A stretch of 64,000 nt of DNA from Mucilaginibacter gracilis (GTDB lineage Bacteria > Bacteroidota > Bacteroidia > Sphingobacteriales > Sphingobacteriaceae), in assembly GCF_003633615.1 (NCBI RefSeq), contig NZ_RBKU01000001.1, positions 2,480,001 through 2,544,000 of the forward strand. The letters are read 5' to 3'. The notes beneath the pieces are model-generated. The model was not told where the DNA came from and made no database searches. It saw only the letters and a list, made by a program, of their open reading frames with translations. Position 1 is the first letter of the stretch, and each line of letters starts with the position of its first letter. Below, piece after piece: positions 45,222 through 53,831 of this stretch. Made by a program: the position numbers and the translations under genes.

Positions 45222-46046
45222 TTATTTAAGCATTTTATACTTTCCTCCAAAATCAGTGGGGAAAGTTGTATTCATTGTTTCAGGAATTACTGGAATTGCG
45301 TCTACAGGTTTACCTTGGGCATTTGAAATTATTATAAAGCGACCATTGGATGAAAATTGAATTTTCCCCTTCTGTACTGACGAGCCATTAAGCCTAATAT
45401 TATAATTATATTCGGAGGCCGAACTACTCTGATCGAACAATTTAATGGGAATGCCTATTTCACAGGTAAAGTAAAAGTTATTATCGAACCTCGAAGCAAC
45501 TTTAATTCCTTGTTGATTATAAATAGAGATAGTGTCCGTTGCATTTTCATTTTTTTCAACTATTATCAATTTTAAATTATTCAAAAAGGTATTGTTAAGG
45601 TTATAAATAAATGAATCAACCTGCATAGCATATTGAATCGAATCGTTAGATTTTTTAGGCTTATTTTTAAAAATAGAATACAAAGGGGCTTTTTGTCCAA
45701 TAAAAACCGGGTATGTAACTGATGTTTTAAATTTTTGCGGGTTAATTGCAGAACTTATGGTTAACGTTACGCCGCCTAAAAATACCTTAGTGATAATATC
45801 CGGTTGTTTGATTTGAAAAATTAGATAGAGCAGTTTATCGTTATTTGCAATGCTATAATACAAATTGGTAGCGTGGTTATAGGCTTGAAAATTATTATTC
45901 CATTTATTTGCCTTGCCATCAAACTTTATGTTGTCGGGTATTTTTAACGACGTTGTTTGTATGTTTGGAATTTTTTGTGCGTAAGCAAAATTTACAATTA
46001 AAATATATAAAATAAGAATGTTTCTAAAAGTTGTTTTATATTTCAT
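45222..46046 (-). CDS. Secreted protein of unknown function (CBM9/DOMON-like?)
   Basis: About 274 residues from ATG 46046; a longer opening at 46106 adds an improbable 20 residues before the signal peptide. A signal peptide (ILILYILIVNFAYAQK) is followed by a beta-rich domain starting LKIPDNIKFDGKANKWNNNFQAYN. That pattern is reminiscent of CBM9-like sugar or haem-binding domains of Bacteroidota, and it lacks cysteines. It sits between precursor B and a thioredoxin, so a role as immunity or cell-surface partner is possible, but no function is shown. Confidence 0.7.
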   Translation of the reverse strand: MKYKTTFRNILILYILIVNFAYAQKIPNIQTTSLKIPDNIKFDGKANKWNNNFQAYNHATNLYYSIANNDKLLYLIFQIKQPDIITKVFLGGVTLTISSAINPQKFKTSVTYPVFIGQKAPLYSIFKNKPKKSNDSIQYAMQVDSFIYNLNNTFLNNLKLIIVEKNENATDTISIYNQQGIKVASRFDNNFYFTCEIGIPIKLFDQSSSASEYNYNIRLNGSSVQKGKIQFSSNGRFIIISNAQGKPVDAIPVIPETMNTTFPTDFGGKYKMLK

Positions 46047-46073
46047 TATAATAATAATGTTACTTGTTGATAA

Positions 46074-46104
46074 GAGGCTGTCCCACAAGTATAGGATCAG
46101 CCTC
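46074..46104. repeat. Short inverted repeat resembling an IS end
   Basis: GAGGCTG (46074-46080) and CAGCCTC (46098-46104) flank TCCCACAAGTATAGGAT. The sequence resembles the terminal repeats of some IS1182-type elements, so it may be an IS remnant. It could equally be a small hairpin between genes of the operon. Confidence 0.35.
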
Positions 46105-46193
46105 ATGCTTTTTAATCGAATCGATTGATAACGGTTTAATAAACAATTCTCAAAGCCTCAATTTCTGATAAGACAGCATCTTTTAGTTAAGAA

Positions 46194-46385
46194 TTATAAC
46201 GCGGCTGGAACGCAAATCCAAACATAGTCGGGATTTGTGCAATAGCTTGAATGTACTTGTGTACAAGTATCTGTACTGATCTTACAAGAATCACCGTCGC
46301 CACATTCGTCATCACAGACGTCACTCATGTTACCACCTAAAACATTTTTCATTTCAACTCTGCTGAGTTTCATAAACTTTTCCAT
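46194..46385 (-). CDS. Double-glycine-leader peptide precursor B (six Cys)
   Basis: 63 residues from ATG 46385. The leader MEKFMKLSRVEMKNVLGG differs from precursor A at one position. The 45-residue core starts NMSDVCDDECGDGDSC and holds six cysteines, an acidic N-terminal half and a hydrophobic tail VWICVPAAL. Six cysteines fit three disulfides, consistent with the oxidoreductase genes around it. It has no detectable modification motif and no lanthionine enzyme is nearby. The upstream 157-bp segment is shared with precursor A. Confidence 0.87.
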   Translation of the reverse strand: MEKFMKLSRVEMKNVLGGNMSDVCDDECGDGDSCKISTDTCTQVHSSYCTNPDYVWICVPAAL

Positions 46386-46489
46386 AAATAAATTGTGTGT
46401 AATTTTAATTAGCTTTGCCATTACCACGCCCCGGCAATTTGGGCGGTATGTATTGTTAAAGTGCATACTTCTCTACTTTGGCCAAAAGT
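46333..46489 (-). repeat. 157-bp leader cassette, copy B
   Basis: The second copy of the repeat at 39888-40044, with four substitutions. It ends at the same GG codons. Confidence 0.9.
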
Positions 46490-46493
46490 TTCG

Positions 46494-48098
46494 TTATTGC
46501 TGTGCCAGCATGTATTTAATATCGTGCAGTTGGTAACTATCAGGTAAACGGCTCCCGTTAACCAGTATTGTGGGCGTGGCTTTTACTTCGGCTAAATCGC
46601 ACCAAGCTCTTTGCCTTTCCAAAACCTTAAATTTACTTTCGTCTAAAGTTACTGGATAAACTTTGGCCCAGGCTTCATAGCTTTTCTGCTTTTGCTCGTA
46701 CCAATCGTGCAGTGCGCGTTTTATTAAGGTTTTATCCGTTAAGTGGTTTAAGGCCATTAAATGCCGTACAACCGATGTTTTAATATCACTCTCGTTATTG
46801 TTAGCGGTAAACACTATTCTTAACTGTATATCATCTAATCGGTTCAACCACTCGTCTAATATTTGATGAGTTTTGCTGCATGGCGGGCAGTATGGGTTGC
46901 TTACCATAGTAATAATGGTGTTGGCTTCTATGTTACCTAACACAATACTCCAGTCCTCATGGGGTAAAACATATTTGGGTTGTTCTTTTAATGCGCTATA
47001 AAATAACTGGCTATTGTATTTAACCTTACGCAGTTGTTGCTTAACTGCTTTTAGTTGTTGAGTATTGAGTAACATTGGTTTAATAAGCAACCATAAAGCT
47101 ATAGGCGCAAGTAAACAAATTATTAACGTACCAGTTTGAGCAGTATTTAACAGTTGTATAGGTTGCTTAAATATTGTTACCAATGGTATAAACTCCAACC
47201 AAAGCAAGCCTTGTATAAATGTGCAAAACAAGCACCATTGCCTGGCTATACGAGCCTGGTAATTAATAGAGTATACTGTATATGGCAGGCTAACCACATT
47301 TAATACAGCCAAAACTTGCATAACAGCAACGCTGTTACCACCAAACAATATCGCAAGCCATGTACCGGCGAAGAAAAAAAAGCCAACTTCGCTCCAGCTA
47401 AGACCCTCAAAAACCGTTGCAGCCTTTGAGGTAAGTATAGCGTTGCAATTAGTTTTACTTCCGCTTGCACCGCACAGCGTTTGTACTAATGGATTGTTTT
47501 TATCAATGCTTTGGATGAGCAATAATATGGATGTTACCAACCCCGCAGATTTAAATATGCTTAGTAATAATACTTGCCAGTTTAGGTTTGATAAGTAACT
47601 GCTATGGTAAGTGATGGCTAATGCAAAACAAATAGTTAGTATTGATATGGCAGCGGGAAACTTGTAAGGTGCTAAGCGTTGGGGCAGAGACTGTTTATAT
47701 ACACTTTCACCATTTAATGGTGCCTCGGCGGTAAGTACAACACCTTTAAATCGCTTTTTAAATTCGGAAAGTGATAGCTTTTGTTTGTTGCTTTTATGAT
47801 CGGAGATCGTCACGCCATCCTCCCCAAGCTTAGTTACCAAAACAAAATCATCGTTCACATTGGTATGTGCTATAAAAGGTACGGGCACACTGTTTAGCTC
47901 TTCCGCATTTACACGATAGGCCGCATTATCGATCTGAAACCAATTGAGTACATCACTTATAGTTAAAAGACTGGGATAGTCCGGGTGTTTTTCTAATTCG
48001 TTAATTACGTCCTCATAACTAACCCCTTTTCGCAATAGCTTCAATAACTTTATTGTAACAAAGTCTATGTTTCCATACTTTATTATTAATTGCAACAT
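46494..48098 (-). CDS. C39-like domain / VKOR / DsbA-like thioredoxin fusion
   Basis: A 534-residue membrane oxidase. Residues 1-125 are a C39-peptidase fold (HPDYPSLLTISDVLNWFQI, FVLVTKLGEDGVTISD) with no catalytic Cys. Residues about 145-340 are a VKOR domain with helices and the redox pairs CGASGSKTNC and QWCLFC. Residues about 370-534 are a DsbA/thioredoxin domain with NPYCPPCSKTH and a cis-Pro loop KATPTILVNG. VKOR-thioredoxin fusions form disulfides in exported proteins, passing electrons to quinones. The dead C39 domain may bind the GG leader and present the precursor. First gene of the cluster. Confidence 0.92.
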   Translation of the reverse strand: MLQLIIKYGNIDFVTIKLLKLLRKGVSYEDVINELEKHPDYPSLLTISDVLNWFQIDNAAYRVNAEELNSVPVPFIAHTNVNDDFVLVTKLGEDGVTISDHKSNKQKLSLSEFKKRFKGVVLTAEAPLNGESVYKQSLPQRLAPYKFPAAISILTICFALAITYHSSYLSNLNWQVLLLSIFKSAGLVTSILLLIQSIDKNNPLVQTLCGASGSKTNCNAILTSKAATVFEGLSWSEVGFFFFAGTWLAILFGGNSVAVMQVLAVLNVVSLPYTVYSINYQARIARQWCLFCTFIQGLLWLEFIPLVTIFKQPIQLLNTAQTGTLIICLLAPIALWLLIKPMLLNTQQLKAVKQQLRKVKYNSQLFYSALKEQPKYVLPHEDWSIVLGNIEANTIITMVSNPYCPPCSKTHQILDEWLNRLDDIQLRIVFTANNNESDIKTSVVRHLMALNHLTDKTLIKRALHDWYEQKQKSYEAWAKVYPVTLDESKFKVLERQRAWCDLAEVKATPTILVNGSRLPDSYQLHDIKYMLAQQ

Positions 48099-48493
48099 AA
48101 ATTATGATAGATGAATTTTAGTGAAAATTTAAAAAAAGCAAAAAAAAGAATGCAATAAATACAGCATACATATAAGTAATTAAAGTGGGGATTCTTTAAC
48201 TACTTATAAAGATCAATTGATAAACTAATCAGGGTATTATTGTTAATCGACCTGATAAAAATAGATAGAAAAAGGTATTAAACAAATAAATCCGAAAAAA
48301 TTATTTTTTAATACTTCATAATAAGATGCAAGGGAAAATCCAGCAATTTCTTCATTGCATTAAATTCGCCTCGTCAAAGGTTATATGAAGGCCATGCAGA
48401 ATAGGGCCGGATAGCGGATGAAATAAACAATCTTAAAGCCGGAAAAATGCGGTTTTATATAAGCGGTGGGACCATCAGTTAATAACAGGCATT
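48099..48493. other. Promoter region upstream of the peptide cluster
   Basis: About 395 bp of AT-rich DNA between the fusion oxidase (leftward) and a small gene (rightward). No open frame is supported. It should hold the cluster's main promoter, but I cannot single out a convincing box. Confidence 0.45.
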
Positions 48494-48706
48494 GTGACAA
48501 CAAATAATCTTGAAAATATTGCGGCGATGATTATACTGGCTGCTGCCAATTACGCGAAAGGAATGCAAATGAAAGAAGAACAATTGACTGAACTGCTCCA
48601 ATTTCAAAACGATTTGCTGAAGGAGTTCTACGTGCCGCAGATTGAAGCATTGGAAGCCGAAAATAAAAAACTGAGATTGAAACTTGTTGACAGGGTTTTA
48701 CAGTAA
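48494..48706 (+). CDS. Small coiled-coil protein of unknown function
   Basis: A 70-residue protein from GTG 48494. An N-terminal helical stretch (AAMIILAAANYAKGMQ) is followed by a heptad-like coiled coil (KEEQLTELLQFQNDLLKEFYVPQIEALEAENKKLRLKL). I do not recognise a family. Size and composition match small accessory genes of Bacteroidota mobile elements, and similar genes follow at 48830-49666. Confidence 0.5.
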   Translation: MTTNNLENIAAMIILAAANYAKGMQMKEEQLTELLQFQNDLLKEFYVPQIEALEAENKKLRLKLVDRVLQ

Positions 48707-48829
48707 TACACAGGTTTGGAGGCAAAGTTAGATCTCCTGTAACAGATTCGACGTATAGTTTTACAACAATATCAAACGGGATATGACTTATTGCCAAGCC
48801 CGATTTCACAAAACCAGTCGGATAGCTCC

Positions 48830-49051
48830 TTATCTTTCAGGATTGCGATTTTGATCGCGACCTTTTTGCGAAACTTCCCGGATGCGTTCCAGTTCGTATT
48901 GCCTTGCTCCACCGACCATGCCTTTGAAGCGGTCGTTTTCGGCTTTGGCGGATAGAATTTGCTGCGCAACTTCTGGCATTTCTTTTTTCAGATTGTACAT
49001 CTGGTTAAAGCCTTTGATATATTCGGGCGATGGGTCTTGTTCTTCTTCCAT
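48830..49051 (-). CDS. Small mobile-element protein of unknown function
   Basis: A 73-residue, highly charged helical protein (MEEEQDPSPEYIKGFNQMYN ... ENDRFKGMVGGARQYELERIREV). It starts 2 bp after the stop of the HTH gene at 49054, so the two are co-transcribed. Such small genes accompany excisionase-like genes in Bacteroidota integrative elements. No function is known to me. Confidence 0.65.
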   Translation of the reverse strand: MEEEQDPSPEYIKGFNQMYNLKKEMPEVAQQILSAKAENDRFKGMVGGARQYELERIREVSQKGRDQNRNPER

Positions 49052-49053
49052 GT

Positions 49054-49329
49054 TTAAAAAGTTTCGTAGGTGAAATCTTCAAGGTAATCTTCGATTGACT
49101 GGCGGTCGTAAAGCACAATCTTTTTCTCCGGCTGGGTGAAGCGGATTTTGCCTTCATCGCGTAGTTTCTGCAAAGTTGTCTTGCTTTTAATGCGCAGCAT
49201 GTTCATAGCTTCGGTGCCGGAAATCCATTTGTCGCTTATTGTTTGTTGTGGCTTTTTGCTGTCGATATAGGCTTCAAGCTTATCGATCATCGCGTAAAAC
49301 GCGCGGTCTTCAAAACAGATTACTTCCAC
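49054..49329 (-). CDS. Helix-turn-helix excisionase-like protein
   Basis: About 91 residues if GTG 49329 is the start. That start is chosen because the paralogue at 54174 begins at the equivalent point; an opening at 49377 adds 16 residues. The HTH_17 core is KWISGTEAMNMLRIKSKTTLQKLRDEGKIRFTQPEKKIVLYDRQSIEDYLEDF. It belongs to the family of Bacteroidota element regulators and excisionases. The copy at 54174 shares most of this core. Confidence 0.85.
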   Translation of the reverse strand: MEVICFEDRAFYAMIDKLEAYIDSKKPQQTISDKWISGTEAMNMLRIKSKTTLQKLRDEGKIRFTQPEKKIVLYDRQSIEDYLEDFTYETF

Positions 49330-49426
49330 TGTGTATAAGGTTTTTATGAAGGTAAAAATCTTTGTGGAATAATCCAAAGCCGCAGTTTACTTTTTAATGC
49401 GGGATCAATCTGCGCTTATTTAATTA

Positions 49427-49666
49427 CTACAAGGTTGGTATCGGATTCCCTTTATCATCGGTTATACCTGCAAGTAAATCGGTTACTTCTTCAAGAACGT
49501 TACTGATTTCTTCGACAGCACGGTTAACCGCTTTTGAACCCAATAAATCGTATTGCTCCTCAACGACATTAAGCGAATTAAAAATAGTATATAAACTGTC
49601 GATTGTCATCTCAACGGTTACTTTGCTCTTAGTTACTGTAATTGCTTTCACGACTTTACTCTCCAA
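49427..49666 (-). CDS. Small hypothetical protein
   Basis: A 79-residue acidic, helical protein (VEMTIDSLYTIFNSLNVVEEQYDLLGSKAVNRAVEEISNVLEEV). The frame starts with TTG at 49666 and no ATG is close. No family is recognised. It precedes the HTH gene by about 50-100 bp in the same direction. Confidence 0.5.
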   Translation of the reverse strand: MESKVVKAITVTKSKVTVEMTIDSLYTIFNSLNVVEEQYDLLGSKAVNRAVEEISNVLEEVTDLLAGITDDKGNPIPTL

Positions 49667-49904
49667 AAATTAATCTCTGCCATTATAGACAGCATGGCAA
49701 AATTTGCCAATATTATAAAGTGAAAGAAATGGTTACGGCATTGGTTATTTAACGCTTAATGAAAATAAAAACGCTGTTTTATACGCTAATAATGAGGATT
49801 TTGCGTATATTTATATGTCGCGATTGAGGTTGCGGCAATCGTTAATTAACTTCATGCAATGGCTTATCGGTGTGTATGAACACTGTATGACCAGAAAAAA
49901 CAAA

Positions 49905-49930
49905 GGCAGTTACGTTTTACTGTAACTGCC
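49905..49930. terminator. Terminator hairpin
   Basis: GGCAGTTAC (49905-49913) pairs perfectly with GTAACTGCC (49922-49930), 8-nt loop. It is flanked by AAA on one side and TCATTTTC on the other, and lies directly beside the tRNA fragment. Confidence 0.75.
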
Positions 49931-49940
49931 TCATTTTCAA

Positions 49941-49985
49941 GTAGCGGGGAGCAGGATCGAACTGCCGACCTTAGGGTTATGAATT
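49941..49985 (-). pseudogene. 3' fragment of a tRNA-Met(CAT) gene, probable att site
   Basis: Read on the minus strand, the segment gives an anticodon loop TTCATAA, the 3' anticodon stem, variable loop AGGTC, a T-arm with TTCGATC flanked by a 5-bp stem, and the acceptor end CCCCGCTAC. The D-arm and 5' acceptor half are absent, so this is not a functional tRNA. A tRNA 3' end beside a tyrosine integrase gene (50165) is the usual mark of an integrative element attachment site. Confidence 0.65.
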
Positions 49986-50164
49986 TCCCTTTGAATATCG
50001 AAAAATGGCTTAAAATGGTCAAAAACGCGGTTTTTGATTTTTGAAAATGCCATTTTAGACCGCATAATAACAGGTTAATACAGCAAAAGTGTTAACAAAA
50101 CTGTTAACAAAATCATAGATTGCTAGTGCTAAAAACAAGATTTTTTTCATCAAAAAATTGAGCA

Positions 50165-51436
50165 ATGGCAACAGCAAAAATTATTACATGGAGCCGCCCC
50201 AACAAAGATGGGCAATATCCAATCGGCATCAAAATTTACAACAACGGAAAGACGTCCTACATCTTTGAAGGCCATACCGTACCATCAAGGGATGCGTGGA
50301 ACGCCAAGAAGCAGGAGGTCAGAAAAGCCGTACCCAATGCAGCCAGATTAACAAACTATTTAACCAAAAAACTGACAGAGGTCCGCGACCAAGCGCTTGA
50401 GATGGATACCAACAAGGAAAACCCCTCGCCGCAGCGGATCAAGAAGGTTTTTCAGAATGAGCTCGAAAACACCGAGGCCGGGAGGAAGCGCTTAATGTTC
50501 GCCGACATCGCAGGGCAGTATTTGCAGGACGCCCTTGATAGCGGCGACCTTGATGTTTACCGTTCCGAAAAAAGTCGCATAAAACGGTTCCTAGAATTCA
50601 GCGATGGCGGGCAGATACCGTTTTCAGAAATAACCGTGGAGTATCTGCGCCGTTATGTCATATTTCTCAAAAAGGATAAAAACCGGAACGGCAATGAAAA
50701 TACGCCGCGGAAACCGCTCAGCAACCGGACGATTATGAACCATCTTTTGGGCGTCCGCACGCTTTGGAACCGCGCCATCACTGCTAAAATGGCCTCGCGC
50801 GATGATTACCCATTCGGTGCAGGCAAGATTTCCATCAAATTCCCGGAGTCACCTAAAATAGGGCCTGATTTTGACGAACTCGAAAAGCTGGAAAAGATTG
50901 AACTGACAAAACGAAGACTTCATCATGCGCGTAACATCTGCCTGGTCAGTTATTATTTTGCGGGTATGCGGATAACCGATACACTGCTGATGAAGTGGAC
51001 AGACTTTCAGAACGGCAGGTTCCATTATACCATGTCCAAAAATGGCGAGCCGGGATCACTGAAGATTCCTGAAAAAGCCATGGCGATCATTAATCAATAT
51101 AAGGACGACAAGCCAGCTCATGACCTGGTATTCCCCGACCTGAAAAGGCTTGAAAGCCTCCTGGACAGGACAAACCTGCGGCGGGCGGTAAATAGTTCTG
51201 AAGGACGCATCAATAAAGCGATCAAGGAAGTGATGGGCATGATCGGCAGCACCAAAAATACTTCGCCACACAAGTTCCGCCATGCTTTTGCGCAACGTGC
51301 TGAAGAAAAGGATGTACACCCTAAAGTATTACAAAAGTTATACCGGCACGAGTCGATATTAACGACAATGAAATATCAATCCAACTTTTCACATCGGAAA
51401 GCTGATGAAGCCCTGGATGCTGTGTTAGGTTTATAA
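50165..51436 (+). CDS. Bacteroidota tyrosine integrase
   Basis: A 423-residue integrase. It has an arm-binding N-terminus (IITWSRPNKDGQYPIGIKIYNNGKTSYIFEGHTV), a SAM5-like core domain (LMFADIAGQYLQDAL) and a catalytic domain with Arg in YYFAGMRITDTLLMKW, HKFRHAFAQ (H-x-x-R), and a C-terminal HESILTTMKYQSNF (His and Tyr). It is the type found in Bacteroidota ICEs and genomic islands. It reads away from the tRNA fragment at 49941, so the element would extend rightwards. Direct repeats GTTAACAAAA (50091 and 50103) lie upstream. Confidence 0.93.
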   Translation: MATAKIITWSRPNKDGQYPIGIKIYNNGKTSYIFEGHTVPSRDAWNAKKQEVRKAVPNAARLTNYLTKKLTEVRDQALEMDTNKENPSPQRIKKVFQNELENTEAGRKRLMFADIAGQYLQDALDSGDLDVYRSEKSRIKRFLEFSDGGQIPFSEITVEYLRRYVIFLKKDKNRNGNENTPRKPLSNRTIMNHLLGVRTLWNRAITAKMASRDDYPFGAGKISIKFPESPKIGPDFDELEKLEKIELTKRRLHHARNICLVSYYFAGMRITDTLLMKWTDFQNGRFHYTMSKNGEPGSLKIPEKAMAIINQYKDDKPAHDLVFPDLKRLESLLDRTNLRRAVNSSEGRINKAIKEVMGMIGSTKNTSPHKFRHAFAQRAEEKDVHPKVLQKLYRHESILTTMKYQSNFSHRKADEALDAVLGL

Positions 51437-51558
51437 AAATGAATTATGGACCCGGCTTAGCCGGGCCTTATTTGTTATCAGGCATAGCGGGTATTAATGC
51501 AGTAAAACAGTGATGATTGAGCTGCCTTTTCCGGACGCTCTTCTGTGTCGCCGGCCCG

Positions 51559-52392
51559 TTATATCAGATCTATAAATGCTTTATCCACCGCCGCCTGGGT
51601 TTTGAAATAGGTGTTTGGACCCATACCTACAACCCGCTGAAAGTCCTTGTTGAAATGTGCGTGATCGGTGTAACCGGAATCTGTAAGAAGTTCAAGATAG
51701 TTACTCTTTGACGGCTCATAGCGCTTCATTAATTCCTTAATGCGGACGATTCCGGCATATTGTTTCGGACCCATGCCCACATACTCGTTAAATTTTCGCC
51801 TGAAGTTGCGTTCGCTCATACAACAGTGCGCCCGAAGGACACGCATATCTATGGCGCCGTGATACCGGTGCACCTGCCGGATCGCCGCGCCGATCCGGTC
51901 AAAGGTATCCTGCTCCCTGTTGCCGCGTAAATAACCATTCAGGAAACCTTCGACCAATCTGTGCTTTTCAGGTTCGGCTTGCACCTCATGCAGCTGCTCC
52001 AGCAATAATGTAACGTTGCCGCCGAAGATCAAGGACGCATCGATAGTGGCGGCCCTGAACTGCGTCAATACTTCACGGATAAACAAATGAGCGGAGCCAG
52101 GCAGAAGCACAGCCCCGACCAGATGAACACGCCCGAGATATCGAACCAGGCTGCTATCCGGATAAAGTCCTGTAACAGCTGCTGTGGGCATTTCCTGGAA
52201 AGCGCCCCCGTTCCGCGATATCTCCACCGGATCACCCAGATTAAAGACCAGGTCTAAAGTGCCGTCGGGCAGCCGATGCTGACCGCGTAAGTCCCCTTGC
52301 TTTAACAAAGAGGACACGTCTTTCGCCTTTACTGTATAAAAGGATCTGATGTGATCTTGCAGCACCGTGGGATAGGTTTTGATAATCTCCAT
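51559..52392 (-). CDS. AraC family regulator (DUF6597-like N-terminus)
   Basis: About 277 residues from ATG 52392 (an in-frame TTG at 52425 adds 11). The N-terminal domain starts MEIIKTYPTVLQDHIRSFYTV and contains LDLVFNLGDPVEI, the pattern of AraC regulators with a DUF6597 sensor. The C-terminal HTH has MRVLRAHCCMSERNFRRKFNEYVGMGPKQYAGIVRI and SGYTDHAHFNKDFQRVVGMGPNTYF. It is divergent from the S41 peptidase at 52470, 78 bp away, and probably controls it. Confidence 0.88.
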   Translation of the reverse strand: MEIIKTYPTVLQDHIRSFYTVKAKDVSSLLKQGDLRGQHRLPDGTLDLVFNLGDPVEISRNGGAFQEMPTAAVTGLYPDSSLVRYLGRVHLVGAVLLPGSAHLFIREVLTQFRAATIDASLIFGGNVTLLLEQLHEVQAEPEKHRLVEGFLNGYLRGNREQDTFDRIGAAIRQVHRYHGAIDMRVLRAHCCMSERNFRRKFNEYVGMGPKQYAGIVRIKELMKRYEPSKSNYLELLTDSGYTDHAHFNKDFQRVVGMGPNTYFKTQAAVDKAFIDLI

Positions 52393-52469
52393 AATTGAAC
52401 AATGGCCGTTTTTTACAAATAGCAACGCGATTTAAACGGTATCATTGTGTATCCTAAGATAACAAATCT

Positions 52470-53801
52470 ATGTACAATTATCTCCGTTTGAAAGAGTGCT
52501 TTCTGCTATTCCTTTTAATGACAGCTGGTGTGGTCTACGGCCAGCAGCCCGTCGTGCTATTGACCCCAGCGGAAAAAAAACAGGTAATCGCTGCCGTCAT
52601 ACAAAAACTGACCAACGTTTACGTATACCCGGATATGAGCCGGAAAATGACCACCGCGCTGTCTGCGCTCGAAAAAAAAGGAAGCTACGATCTCATTTCA
52701 GATCCTTCTGCCTTTGCCGCCAAACTTCGGGAAGATCTGGTTGCAGTCTCGCATGACCGACACCTCAATATTACTTTTGATCCCGACTGGGTGCAGGCCA
52801 GTAAAAAGACACTCAGCAAACAGGACAGCCTGGAACTGATCCATAAAGATTTTCCAAATGCCCGCGCAGACAACTTCGGTTTTAAAGAAGTGCGGGTGCT
52901 TGATGGCAATATTGGTTACCTGAACCTCACTAAATTCTATGACCCGGCCCTTGGGGCCGAAACAGCAACTGCCGCCATGAATTTCCTGGCTAATACCGAC
53001 GCCCTGATCATCGACCTGCGGCACAATGGCGGTGGTTACGGCGATATGGTCCAGTTGGTGGCAAGTTATTTATTCGACACCGAACAGGTGCTGATCCTGG
53101 AATTGTACTCCCGGGAAGACGACCGGCACAAACAGGACTGGACGCTGCCTTATGTACCCGGTAAACGGATGCCGGAAAAACCCGTCTACGTGTTGACCGG
53201 CCCGGAAACCTTTTCCGCAGCGGAGAGCTTTACCTATTTCCTTAAAAACCGAAAGCGGGCGACGATCATTGGTGAAAAGACCGGCGGCGGAGCGCATCCA
53301 GTACATCACCAGGCCCTGAGTGATCGCTTTAGCATTTTTATTCCGTACGGCCGGCCAATCGATCCCATAACAAAGACGGATTGGGAAAATACAGGTGTCG
53401 TCCCGGATATCGCTGTTCCGGTCAATGATGCCTTGCTCAGCGCACAGGCCAAAGCCCTGGAAAGCTTGCTGGCGTTACAGCCGACTAATGCCAATGCAGC
53501 ATGGGCGTTGGCGCCTTTGAAGGCGGCCCAATATCCGGTGGTCCTCCCATTAGACCTGCTACGTTCATACGAGGGCAGTTATTCCGAAGGTATCAGAAAA
53601 CTATTTTTGGAAGATGGCAAACTGTATTTCCAGCGGACGGGACAGCCCAAATATGCATTGGAACCCTTAGCAGAAGATCTTTTCCAGGTGCCCGCGCTAC
53701 CCTACCTGCGGCTCAAGATCACCAAGCAGGGAGACAAAGTGACCGGCTTTGTCCGTGTCTACCAGGACGGCAGCAGTTTTACGGAAAAGCGGGACTATTA
53801 A
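52470..53801 (+). CDS. S41 family peptidase
   Basis: A 443-residue exported protein with a signal peptide (CFLLFLLMTAGVVYGQQ). An N-terminal helical domain (TPAEKKQVIAAVIQKLTNVYVYPD) precedes the tail-specific protease core: DALIIDLRHNGGGYGDMV, VLTGPETFSAAESFTYFLKN with the nucleophilic Ser in TFSAAE, and GEKTGGGAHP. There is no PDZ domain, as in the interphotoreceptor-retinoid-binding-protein-like group. A C-terminal beta domain follows (about 350-443). Substrate and role are unknown. Confidence 0.9.
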   Translation: MYNYLRLKECFLLFLLMTAGVVYGQQPVVLLTPAEKKQVIAAVIQKLTNVYVYPDMSRKMTTALSALEKKGSYDLISDPSAFAAKLREDLVAVSHDRHLNITFDPDWVQASKKTLSKQDSLELIHKDFPNARADNFGFKEVRVLDGNIGYLNLTKFYDPALGAETATAAMNFLANTDALIIDLRHNGGGYGDMVQLVASYLFDTEQVLILELYSREDDRHKQDWTLPYVPGKRMPEKPVYVLTGPETFSAAESFTYFLKNRKRATIIGEKTGGGAHPVHHQALSDRFSIFIPYGRPIDPITKTDWENTGVVPDIAVPVNDALLSAQAKALESLLALQPTNANAAWALAPLKAAQYPVVLPLDLLRSYEGSYSEGIRKLFLEDGKLYFQRTGQPKYALEPLAEDLFQVPALPYLRLKITKQGDKVTGFVRVYQDGSSFTEKRDY

Positions 53802-53831
53802 CTTCTTTATATTTAACTAGTGTTTTACCCA

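Noticed and set aside
49941..49985. Functional tRNA gene
   Set aside because: The D-arm, 5' acceptor strand and 5' half of the anticodon stem do not pair in the adjacent sequence, so only a 3' fragment is present.
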